Assembly (NCBI GenBank): GCA_963855995.1 | Contig: OY979731.1 | Coordinates: 4,930,942-4,994,941 of the forward strand | Source of the DNA: Muricea muricata | Taxonomy: Eukaryota; Cnidaria; Anthozoa; Malacalcyonacea; Plexauridae | Length of the DNA stretch: 64,000 bases | Direction of reading: 5' to 3' | Translations under genes and position numbers: made by a program | In this document: positions 35,006 to 46,400 of the stretch, in pieces | Layout of the letters: each line of letters begins with the position of its first letter | Numbering within the stretch: the stretch's first letter is position 1 | The notes under the pieces: generated by a model | Databases searched by the model: none | Told to the model about the DNA's origin: nothing | Seen by the model: the letters and a program-made list of their open reading frames with translations, nothing else

Positions 35006-35273
35006 CAAAGAGTAGAGACCACAAAGAGAGGCAGGTTCAGTTAAAAAAGCGTAAGGTGCTTTCGTGATGATTCGTCATGGGGTCATATTTCTAACCAGCG
35101 CCCTAAATATACGTGTTTCCGCCCGGAAATATTAAAGATGGGCTACTAATACCGGGGGGAAACACCTCTGTTTAGGGCACTGGCTAGGAACATGGTTCCC
35201 ATGACGAATCATCACAAAAGCACCTTACGCTTTTTTGACTGAGCCTGCCTCTCTTTGTAGTCTTTACTCTTTG
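35006..35273. mobile_element. MITE with ~100-bp terminal inverted repeats
   Basis: CAAAGAGTAGAGACCACAAA at the left and its complement at the right end. Arms (35006-35107 and 35172-35273) contain GCGTAAGGTGCTTT and GATGATTCGTCATG. Spacer about 65 bp. Confidence 0.8.
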
Positions 35274-35679
35274 GTATATGTAATAGCGTGGTTTTAAAAG
35301 CAACTTGGAAAAAAAACATGTACCAGTGAGTTTTTCAATGACGCCAAATTTGCTCGAGTTCGCAGAACGAGGAAATATTCGAAGGAAAAGGGAACATTCG
35401 AAACAAGAATATACACCCATTACATCGAGATCGCTCCCCTTCACTTTTGCCTTAAAAAACTTTAAATTTACGCCTATAACGCCGTGATAAATACATGTAA
35501 TGTAGTTGGAACTTTCCAATAGTGGTATATATTATTTAAATAAATAGAGTTCGTTGAAAACCCAGCCAAATTTGACAGCAGACGCCGCCATGTTTGTTTT
35601 TTTTTGTTAAAAAAATTTGCACTCCCGTTTTCCTGCGTCAAATTTGATTGGTTCTCCTGTTGTTCGCCAGATAACAATA

Positions 35680-35877
35680 AAGGCCTGTTCAAACGAAGCC
35701 AACATCATGCAACATTGTTGGCCCAACAATGTTGCATGATGCTGGACGAAATTTTAAGCAAGTTTAAAATTAAGCCAACATCTTCCAACATGGTGTTCAA
35801 ACGAGGCCAACACGGTGGATTCAACAATGTTGGGTGATGTTGGACCAACATGTTGGCTTCGTTTAAACAGGCCTTTA
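35680..35877. mobile_element. MITE with CCAACATGTTGG-rich palindromic interior
   Basis: Ends AAAGGCCTGTTCAAACGAAG and its complement (35850-35876), flanked by TA. The interior repeats CCAACAT and ATGTTGG, including AACATTGTTGGCCCAACAAT. About 198 bp. Confidence 0.8.
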
Positions 35878-37282
35878 CTCGGTCTGAATAATTCTTGATA
35901 TCGGATATTCCCCGAGCCAACGGTGCGAAGCGCCGTGCGAGGGTACTAATTCCGCTCGGCTATTAACACCCGGGAAAAGGAAAGCATAGCGAAGTCTGAA
36001 GTTCATCAAATATCGCGGGCGCGTGGTTCAAGGGTGGCGGTGAGTGGGTGGTCATCACTGATCTCAAAAATATGGTGGACTATATTGCACTACAATATTT
36101 CGTATTTTTGCAAAAAGATTTGGCAACTTTCACAACCAACGAAGGGTGGTCATTTCTGATCTAAGGAATATGGCGGACTATTAGGAGTAGCAAATACTTA
36201 AGGCATCCAAAAAGGCGAGAAATAAGACGAAAACGACTGCCACAAGACTCTTGAAGAGAGATTAATTCGGGGAAAATACAGAGAAGCGCCAAGAATTGAC
36301 TATGGCGTGAAACACAAGGCAAGTTTGTTGATAATGCGTATTTATACTTTTGTTTTAATGCTTTATAAAGGCCGGCGTAGCCGTACTCATCCAGTCTATT
36401 CACTGTTTAAATTCCAGAGTAAGTTTATGTTTTGTAAATGCAAGACTGTCTTCTTATTAAATGTAATTAATAGGTCGTATGTTATGCCAAATTTAAGCTT
36501 ACATTAGGCGTAATAACATACTGATGACAAATGTAGTTCCATTTAAAAAAATTGTCAATAAAACAAGGATTAAAAACTGATATTTTGTCAATTTGAAAAA
36601 ATATACAGAAAGAATAACAATTGCCGCGTTGCTATGACAACAACCTATGCAAGTACTTCATGTAATTCCGAAAATACAGTTGCATGCTCTTAGTTAGTGG
36701 CGAGGGGTTGCTGCATGCATGTATTTCTAGTAAGTATTCTGTAATCTGATTGGCTCGCTACTGGTAGGATATTAGCTCATATCCTACTAGTAGAGAAAAC
36801 AAAATGGCGGCCGAAGTTTTTCAATCGCAAAAAATCTTGTTTTGAGAATTTTGGCAGTCTTTCTTGGCCATATGTGCAACACACAAACTTAGATAAAGTT
36901 TTTGAAGGTTAGTACTTGATTTAAATGTCACCTAAACAAGCATAAAATACAGTTTTTTTACGAATTAATACTGAATAAGTCTCCCGAAAGCTGGAAAAGA
37001 TTATAATTGTTTTGAATTGCTATAATAACAAATACTGTGCTCAATTTTGAGGTCAACAAGCGTTTGTTTCGCCAAAACATTTATATTTTTTAAGAATTTG
37101 AAACTTTTAGGAAAATTTGTTTGAAACATATAATTTTAAATAACGATAAGTAGTGTTTTGTGCGGTATTAGCTGAAGTTGTTTACATTGCTAAACTCGAT
37201 CACTGATAAGTATATTTTATTAAAATATAACTGCATCGGAAAGTTTTCTTGGTAGCAGTTGTTGTCTATATAATAAAACAGT
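35878..37282. other. No gene seen
   Basis: Two short copies of a GGGTGGTCAT...GGACTAT segment at 36043 and 36147. ATGGCGGCCGAAG at 36804 opens only 13 codons. A small hairpin near 36762-36795 (GGTAGGATATTAGC...). Confidence 0.35.
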
Positions 37283-37382
37283 TATTCTACTCACTCCCGT
37301 CGTATTTGAGCGATAGCCGACTCGGTGCTACGCACTTCGTCGGCTATTTGCTCATATACGACTCGAGTTCGTAGAATAACTG
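37283..37382. repeat. Palindromic element, about 100 bp
   Basis: Arms AGTTATTCTACTC and complement, with inner stem GCGATAGCCGAC around a 17-base loop. A related fragment occurs near 41120-41155. Confidence 0.65.
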
Positions 37383-37714
37383 CTAAATATCATGCGAAGC
37401 TTCATCCAATTAGTGTGAATTATATCATTCAGTTATAAAACCACTGGCTTTGTGTGCTTTTTTATGGACGAATTTTGCGATAAAGTCATATAAATTTACA
37501 CTTTAAAAAAGACGTGTTAATTTTTGTCCAAATTATAGCTAGAAATGTAGTATATGACGAGATGAATATCTCATTTGATTACTTTATGAACGTAGTGACT
37601 ACATATTTAGTTTTAATTCGATGTATTTGCAAGTACAAAGATATGAAAGTGGTGACTGTTTATCATTTCAATGAAAAAAAAATCGATGTCATACTTTGGG
37701 AACATTAAACAAGG

Positions 37715-38420
37715 AAGTGTTATATGCTCCACAGTAAAATTGCTTGCTTATGTCGTTCTGCTCCGGACAAAATTATATAAATTTCATCAAAATTTTAAAA
37801 TTATTCACTCAACATATTAAATCATTCGAAATTCAAAGTTATCGAATATTTGAAATTATATGTTAAAAGGCACATCATTATAACGATTAAGCCGTCAAGT
37901 AAACATATGAGCCATTAATCCAACGCAAAATTAAATCAAAAGTAAACGGATCTGAGAACCGCAATGTTAAACCGACGAATTAATATTGTTATTTCCGCCA
38001 ATGTAAAATGTAACTTTCGTTTCCGGTTACGCATTCTTTTCCTTTAGATTTGTTTTTCGACTGAGTTTGACTGACTATATTTTCCACGTTTTAGAATATC
38101 TCACAACCAAACTTTGCCATTTTATGAAATTTAAGCTGTTATTTCTACAGCTGTGATAATAAATTTTCCCAATTCAAAGTTTGTTTAATGTGTTTGCAAT
38201 TTAGTTCAACTAATTGTTAGAACTCAATTGTTAACGTTAATGTAATTCATGAAGTTCATGCTTCCGGGCTATTTACACTTGGCCGAGCAAGGACATCGCT
38301 TGGTGCAAAGTTACTTGCCGTTATGTCGACGTTTTATGTTGCCTCTTGTAGGCATTCCGGAAAACGAATTACCAGCTGCAAATGCAAAAAAAATGACTTC
38401 CGTTCGCGGTCAAACATTGC
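37715..38420. repeat. Duplicated 3' flanking module without its gene
   Basis: Starts like the sequence after copy C exon 5 (TGTTAT.TGCTCCAC.GTAAAATTGCT, compare 51150-51185) and continues like 23160-23640. It suggests that a gene copy once ended just before 37715. Confidence 0.55.
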
Positions 38421-38733
38421 AGTTATCACCCTTTCATATATTAACTCTAAATACGCAATTATAACTCTAATCCTCATTGAATATTACAGACATTCGCTTT
38501 GGAATATGCTCGGCTAGTCGTTGACTAATATAATTTGAAGAAAATATTATCTCGAATAATTACTTAATTACGTATTACATTTACAACGCCTAAACATTTG
38601 TTATGAATTATTTTTTCTACTTGAGGTAGGCCGTTCCTCCACCACTGTTATGTATTTCTGTTAATTTGACTGCGCGAGGTAGCGGATCTTTACAGGTGTT
38701 AATTCTACAGTTCAATATAGTCGTCTTCTTCTT

Positions 38734-39175
38734 CTGAGTTTGTTGGTCTGTCTTGTCTTTTTCTGTCTGTTCGCTTGAGTAGAGTTTTCACTTCTCGGCT
38801 ACTCTGCAGCTACTCAGCAACTACTTCGACTCCTCAGCAACTACTTCTGCTCCTACTGTCTTCTTCTACTCCTCCGGCTCTTCTGTCTTCTTCTACTCCT
38901 CCGGCTCTTCTGTCTTCCTCTACTCCTCCTCTTCTGTCTAGCTTCTTCTTCTCCTCCGGCTCTTCTGTCTTTTACTCCTCCGGTTCTTCTGTCTTCTTCT
39001 ATTCCTCCGGCTCTTCTGTCTTCTTCTTTTGAGTTTGTTGGTCTGTCTTGTCTTTTTCTTTCTGTTCGTTTGAGTAGAGTTTTCACTTCTCGGCTACTCT
39101 GCAGCTACTCAGCAACTACTTCGACTCCTCAGCAACTACTTCGGCTCCTACTGTCTTCTTCTACTCCTTCGAAAT
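38734..39175. repeat. Pyrimidine-rich tandem duplication with 27-bp minisatellite
   Basis: A segment of about 140 bp (starting GAGTTTGTTGGTCTGTCTTG) occurs at 38739 and 39030. Between them a unit like CTCCTCCGGCTCTTCTGTCT repeats with period near 27 or 28 bp. The Ser-rich frames here are by-products. Confidence 0.8.
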
Positions 39176-39285
39176 TCAACCGTGGCGGTCCATTTATACT
39201 AACGGTTGTAACTGTGCAGGTGTATGTACAAAGTTTGAGCTACATTGGAATTTTCCTTATTTACAACAAAACAGTATTTAAGTTC

Positions 39286-39450
39286 AAGTATCATTACTTA
39301 TACTGTGGCGCTAAACGGAAGAGATAACTGAAATGTTTATGCAAGAAACCAAATTAATTTTTCAAACATTGACAGTTCCAAGTATCATTAGTTATTTTTG
39401 ATGTCAACGGAAGAGATAACTGACATGTTTGTGCAAGATACCAAATTATT
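39286..39450. repeat. Tandem duplication, period about 93-100 bp
   Basis: AAGTATCATTA and CGGAAGAGATAACTG recur at 39287/39379 and 39314/39409. Confidence 0.7.
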
Positions 39451-39699
39451 TCCTTGTACTTGCAAAATTAAAACAAACATGCCATCATCTTTCCCGCTGA
39501 CGTATGTAGTGTTTACCTTGCCTGGGGAATGTAATTTGGCTATTTTTATGCTATTTATGTACTGCTTCGTAACACATTCACTAAATATAGCTAATTGGTA
39601 ACTTTAATTGTGTAAACAAGGTATAATTGCATGCGAAGCATTTTCCAATTCGTTTTAAATGATATTTTAGCCAAATGTCGATGGCAGATGACTACGACA

Positions 39700-39805
39700 C
39701 ATTATAGGTGTTTTATCTTCTACATTCGTCCCTAACGTTAACCTTGCGGACTCTCATTACGGTAAAATTTATTGCAGAGCAATGTCAGGTGTTGGACTAT
39801 GTGCG
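39700..39805 (+). pseudogene. Exon-1 relic
   Basis: Upstream GTCGATGGCAGATGACTACG and downstream GCAGAGCAATGTCAGGTGTT flank a decayed coding segment. No open frame across it. Confidence 0.55.
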
Positions 39806-40241
39806 TGCGGGACGTACTGAAATATTAATTGTTTAGTTTAAATTTTTATTATAAGTTGGCGCTAATAGCTTCTTGTTGTAATAGTAAAATGAAGCTTTTC
39901 AATAATACTTAATTTAATTTAGAGTCGGTTTTCTTTGATGTGCCGTGGGTTTTATCTCGGATAATAAAACCTCGAAGAATCTCGACTTAAATTGTTTAAA
40001 GTCAATTGTTTAAAAACCTTCTGAAAAATGTTAGTTGAATACCTCGAAAGTCGGGATTTATGTCGTATAAAGCCCTCAGACGCTGGGCGTCCTTGGGGTC
40101 TTGTATCGCATAAATCCCACCTTCTCGTTAACTCTTAACTCTAACATAATATATAGAGCTGCAAGTATAAGTAAACGTGACGCATACTCAAGATTTCTTA
40201 AACGTAATTTCTGCCCATTGTAGACGGCAGATGACTACGAG
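39806..40241. other. Spacer between exon-1 relics
   Basis: Contains an imperfect inverted repeat (GGGATTTATGTCGTATAAAG near 40055 and its complement near 40105). Confidence 0.4.
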
Positions 40242-40360
40242 ATGAAAGGCATATGCATGCTTTCCGTCCTCGACTATTACTTAAAATGTTGACTTTATCC
40301 TTGCTGATTCTCAACAACATAGCAAGATTCAACGCGTGTGAGACAATGTCGCGTGTGGGG
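40242..40360 (+). pseudogene. Exon-1 relic
   Basis: ATGAAAGGCATATGC, then AAATGTTGACTTTATCCTTG and ATAGCAAGATTCAACGCGTG, aligns with exon 1 of copy B, but insertions shift the frame and give an early TGA. Confidence 0.65.
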
Positions 40361-40489
40361 TGCATACTGAAATATTAATTGTTTATTATAAGTTGCCCTT
40401 AGAAGGTTTTTGCCGTAGTAGTAAAATGCTACTATATGAGTAATTATGAGACGCATATTTATATCTTCTTGAATGTTATTTCAGCCCAC

Positions 40490-40545
40490 TGAGACGCCAG
40501 ATGAATACAAAACATGATGGGTACTTTATGGCCTTCACTTCAGTG
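40490..40545 (+). pseudogene. Exon-1 relic (5' part)
   Basis: AATGTTATTTCAGCCCACTG, then ACATGATGGGTACTTTATGG, resembles the start of copy A exon 1; the rest has diverged. Confidence 0.45.
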
Positions 40546-40882
40546 GCTCTACTATCCATTCCCTACACACTGTTTTTTAGTCAAATTATGCAAGGGCTCG
40601 GTCGACGAGCAAAAATGTTTAATCAACAATTTCAATTAAATGTGATTAATATATCGCTGAAATTTACACGTTTATTGGTGACAAAACATTCTTTAAGAAC
40701 ACAGACAGGCGACAGAAGAAACTTCCTATGAATATATTCACAAAACTACATGCAATTAAGTAGCTATAATAACGTTCAATTATTATAAGAACTTATGTTC
40801 TACAGTGTAAACATTTAATTCATTGTACACGACTAGATAATTACGTGACGCATATCTAAAGTCCATTAGATGATTCCGAAAC

Positions 40883-41000
40883 ATGAAGGCAGTCCTATCT
40901 CCTCAATTCAGAATGTTAACCTTATCCTTGCTGTTTCTCAACATAGCAGGATTTAAAGCAGAACAATGTCGCGTTTGGAAATATCTGATCGTCAGTGAAG
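40883..41000 (+). CDS. Copy C exon 1 (signal peptide)
   Basis: MKAVLSPQFRMLTLSLLFLN... then AEQCRVWKYLIVSE, ending one base into a codon before GTTAGT. Two codons shorter than A and B. Confidence 0.85.
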
Positions 41001-43377
41001 GTTAGTATTTTACCTTTTCAAAAAAATCGTCATGTTTAATAGGAATAAATTTGCGCGCAAACCACCGAAAATAAAAACAACCTCGTTTATCTCGTTATTT
41101 TTATACGCACCTCGTCGGCCATCAGCCAATACACGACTCGAGCTCATGGAATAATTCCTAAATATACAACTTTTACTGATCATAAAGTTACACATTGCTT
41201 TCTGTCGTATTCATCTGTTTTGTGATTCATTCCTTTGAGCATATGTTGATAAAAAATTATATCTAGCTACCAGTTTATATTGTAGCACAGCTAATGCATG
41301 ATCCGTCTAATAGGTGCTCAACCACATTTTGTATTTATTTAGCCTTGCGTCGCCTTTTACAACCAATTACGAGGCTGAAATAAAGTACTTACAATATTTT
41401 GTACTTCGTTAAAACAGGACCACCTTTGTCTACGAAGGAGATTATTTCTAATCACACTGTGGAACCACATGTCCAAATACACTGTCATTATCTTTGCTAC
41501 AAAGAACCCAACTGTGTTGGATTTAACATCAGAACAAAAACTGATGAGAAGCAGCCAGTAAACTGTCAACTCACTAACACCACGAGAAGGAAAACTAATA
41601 AAAGGCCGGGAGACTGGACATTATTTTACAGTGATGTTGATGCGGTATGTATATTTGAAATGTTTGTATTGAGTTTCTAATGAAAATGTTTTAATGGTAT
41701 ACATTAACGCTATAGCACAACACAGGGTATACAGGGTGTATTTGTAAGGAATAATTAATTTCTTAACGTTTACGCTTTTTGGCACAGCTTCACGAATAAC
41801 AGCGATTTCAGGTATAGTCAGTAACAGCGATTTCAGGTATGGTCAGTAACAGCGACTTCACGTAGTAATACACAATTATCACACCAGATTTTGTTTATCC
41901 TTGGCGGGACAATAATTAAGGTTGATAAAAAGTCGGTCAGTGTGGTATTTTTCAAAATTACGTCCCACCTAAGGTCGAGAAAAGTTTCAGCATGGGTGGA
42001 GCTTACAGAAGAGGCAAACATTTTGTACTGACAGAACTTATCAACTGATTTCAGTAAATTCCTTATAAATACGCACGAATAAGATACAGTATTCTGTTTG
42101 GTCAAATAACAAGAAATTGTGAACGTTTTACAAATTTTTCAAAATTTTCGAAAGGTCGTCAGAGGAATTGCTAAAGTTGAGGAAATAAATTATTCAAATA
42201 TTTCCATAATGCTTCTATTGTCGCGACTGTAATATATTTTTTATTTCCATAATATATTTTTAATTTTTTATAGGCAAAGACTGAAGGTAGAAATACGAAC
42301 ATGACAGGTTTTTATATTCGTCATTTATGGTACTGGATAAATACTTTCATAAACCCTATACGAAATTAAGATTTCTATATCTTTAGCATATCAGTTAAAG
42401 ATGAGACTATACGCGGCGAATAAGGTTGCAAGACAAATTTTCAATTCTTATTTATGCTTGTCAGTGTACTCATGATCGAGGACATTTCTTCATGATTATA
42501 GACTATTTTGGGCAGAAGAACAACTTTATTGGCAGAAATTTCTCATAGAAATTGCAGAGAGAAACATACTGAAATGACCAAGCGGATATGACGATTTCAC
42601 CTTTAGCTCTTAACCAATAAAAACTCCTAAAATATTTTTAATAAATAATAATAATATTTATTATATAAGCTTAGTGTTATATAGAAACTTTGGCCACTCG
42701 GAAATGTCGTATTAGACGCGCGGTAAAAATATCGTATCAACACACGTAAAAATACGATATTTTTAAGTGTGTTGATACGATTTTCCAGCGAATGAGAAGT
42801 CACAAAGTAAATTTAACTATCTAATCACAACGCTTTTTATAAATTATATATTTTTTTAAATTTCTTTAGCCATTTTTCATCTTTCAAATTGTTTTGTACA
42901 AAGTTTTACATGTAAAATTTGAAAACCATAAACAAATTAATGAAAAAGACGTTGACGAGTTCAAAGAAGCGGAAGAAAACCAAAAAATTAAAAGAAAACC
43001 AGGACTAGACGTCAATTTAATCCATTCTTATATCGTAAAGGAAGCCGCATTGCATGTCAATAGACCTCCGAGAATGAAAGAACTGTCGCCGTTTGAACTC
43101 AATACACATGAACTGAAACAAGTGAACTTAAAACGTTTGTTAAATATCGTTTTTACTGTAACTTACTTTGTTTTAAAGTTATACTATACCGTTTTTGCCG
43201 TTGTTTAAAATGCATGCGAAGGTTTATATAATAAAATGAATAATACATGAGTGCTTGGAAATACCAGATTTATTTCTCCTGTTAAACCTGATATCTCAGA
43301 TATCAAGTTCAACACTCGAAATAAATCTGGTATTTTCGAACACTCATGTATTATTCTCTGTATATTGCGTACATGAT

Positions 43378-43467
<90 letters not shown>

Positions 43468-46400
43468 GATAAAACGTTACCATTGTAGAATTAAAGAGCC
43501 GAATTAAGGAGCGTTCAACACCGAGTACTTGTACAGAAATACGAAAACAAGACACCAGTCTACCCAGTGGAAACTACGATATCAATCCTGACAACCGCAC
43601 GTCTAATACTGTTGCAGTCTATTGTGATATGACCTCAGAAAATGGTACTGGTGTGACAGTAATTGAACATGATAGTGAATCAAGGACTGAGGTATGATAT
43701 TAGGCGGCCAGATTACCACTCTAATATCAGAGCATATGGAAGCATGTTGCTACTACAATCTTGGCCAAAAGTTCTTATAGCGACTGAGCTTTTGCACTAA
43801 TTTTCCCACTAACTTCATTTCGTTGCAAATTTCAAATTTGAATCTCTCCCCGCACCCCCCCCCCCCCCCCTCCCATTCGATGCTGTTTCGATCATGGTAA
43901 TATTGTATCGGTTTCCCATCTATTATACTTTCATAAACAATATTGAAGGGGGGATGGGGCGGGGGTGTGATGACAAAGGACAAAAACGCCAGTCGTTCTA
44001 TGGTTTTTGGTCAAGATTGTGAGTGCATAATAGGTTTGGTATCTACCGCTGGATAGCAAAAACCATTTGGTAATGCAGTTCTTGTCAACGTGCCAACAAC
44101 GCAAAAAATAATTTTTCTCACACAAGAATTATACATCATCGTAACTTGTATATATATATATATACATTCGTTGTTTATAGTTTTTGTCTTATGTTAAGAG
44201 TGATTATTATTTATTGAAAATATTTTAGGAGTTTTGATTGGTTACGAGCTAAAGGTAAAATCGTCTTATCCGCTTGGCAGTTGCCCAAATTAGGGGTTGA
44301 AAATAAATATACGACATTATGACTCATTTCGTCGTATATTGATAACAAATATACGACATTATGACTTCTTTCATCGTATATTGACTGACCTTGTAATCTG
44401 ACAATTGTTTTAAGAATATTTTTTTGTAGTCTGATTGGCTTATTAAAGTTTCCGAACGATTTCGTGCTGTTCCATTATTAGCAGCTTGTGCCTTCTTACT
44501 TACAAAGCAAGCGTTTAAACTGAGTTTAAAATATTTTCAAAAAATAATAAAACAATTACTGAATTCAGTTCTCGCTTTCGGCTTTAGCAGATAACATAAA
44601 CCTTTGCCTTAATAATTCCTCATTTATCGCCTCCCTGCACATATTAAACGATCGTCGGCAAACTGCTCGTCGCGTTGAGCTCGGTTTTCTGTGCTGCCGA
44701 GCAATACAAGACCAGTCAAAGCCTTTATGGCATAATTATGGCTATGTGCCCAGTTGTTAGCACATAACCGCTTTATTGTTTTAATCAATTTTTGATAATT
44801 AACAAGCAAAATTATTAATTAATAACTATATAACATTTAGCGCAGAAAAGGTGGGGTATTACTAACGCCACAAGTCTCCTTGGGATAAAGGAGACACACC
44901 CCACCCCAACACGACAAGCTGCTTGCCGACGGTGCCGAGTAGGGCTATGCCAGATAGGTGATAATCTCCTTCAACTTTAGCTGACCAAAGTTGATAAACC
45001 CTGAGTTCAGTTCCCACGATTCGATCAATTATTATATTTGCAATAAATAACCTGAATCGATAGGCCTTAAGTTCACAATTGGGACCACTTTGACCCCCCA
45101 AATATACTAAATGCATATAATATATTCTCCAGAGACGAACAATCGTACTCTCACAATAAATGTAATCATATGGAAGACAGACTTAATTGACCATGCAGAT
45201 GATAGTAAGACATGTGTTTGAGTATTACCATCGCTTAAACTACAGCTGGATAGTCAGGGAGGTCAGGAAAAACCTGCAATACAGGAAACCTGAATGGGGC
45301 CGAGAAAATTACCCAGCAGCTTCCCCACAAAGCTTCTATATTACAACTTCTCGATTGGAGCGTTGGTAACACGAGAAACAAAGCTGACCATCCCAGCTCC
45401 AAACTCATGGATTATCTAATTATTTGATTGGTGAAGTAACCAAACATAAAGCAGTACAAATGCCCGGTTACGAAAACCTCAATCTATGTCAGTTTAATTG
45501 CATTGCCAATTTTAAGTGAATTCTATGCACCTTTACTGGTTTGTATAATAACAGTGCTATAAGTTACCTGTAGTCAACCAAAAGCGTCGACATCATCAGC
45601 TGAATAGTGAACCTTACCCCTGTGTCAGTTCAATGTCCAAACGATGACGAATATAAAGTAAGTGTCCCAAGCGCGACAAAATACCCACAGTTTCCAGCGA
45701 ACTAAATGTCATCGCTGAAATGTAAACCTTACTCCTGTGTCAGTTCATGAATATAACCATTTGCGGTGAATAAGTGCGTAATAACCAGTTTCGGCGTAAT
45801 AAGCATCATCAGCTAAATTGTGAACCTTACCCCTGCGTCAGTTCATCATCCAGCCGCAATACCCGCTGCTATTAACAAACTGGATAATTTAAGTCAAAAA
45901 GACTGCTTGTGATGAATGAACGCGCACTGGTGCAAGCTAAACTTAGAAACTTAGCTGTAGCTGAGAGAAAACATTCTCTGAAACACTTTTAAATCCATGC
46001 AGATACATACGGAAGAAGTAATATGATATAACTATGGTAACAAGCTTACAAGCAAGCACCAGTTTACGCACAAAAATCACAGCAGTCGAATCGCAAGACG
46101 CCTAGCCTTATCATAGTATCAACTAATGCAGCATCAAGTGTGCCATATCGTCTCACAGTCGCTGTTGCTGACAACCATGTAGGAAGGATGATTGACGTTG
46201 TCTTTGGCGGCCATTCGCGCTTGAAAACCTGCCGCCCGCGTCCTTGGTCCGCCGCGGCGCCATGATGATGCAGAACGAGCTGTCTATGCATAGTTCTAAA
46301 AGAAAAGACTAAAGAACGCAGACAAGCAAAATTTGAGTTACATCACATTAGGTATATGCTTGACTGTGAACATCGACATACATTAAACAAGGCAGCGGAT

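Noticed and set aside
38775..39086. Ser/Thr/Pro-rich and Arg-rich frames
   Set aside because: Products of the pyrimidine-rich minisatellite in opposite strands.
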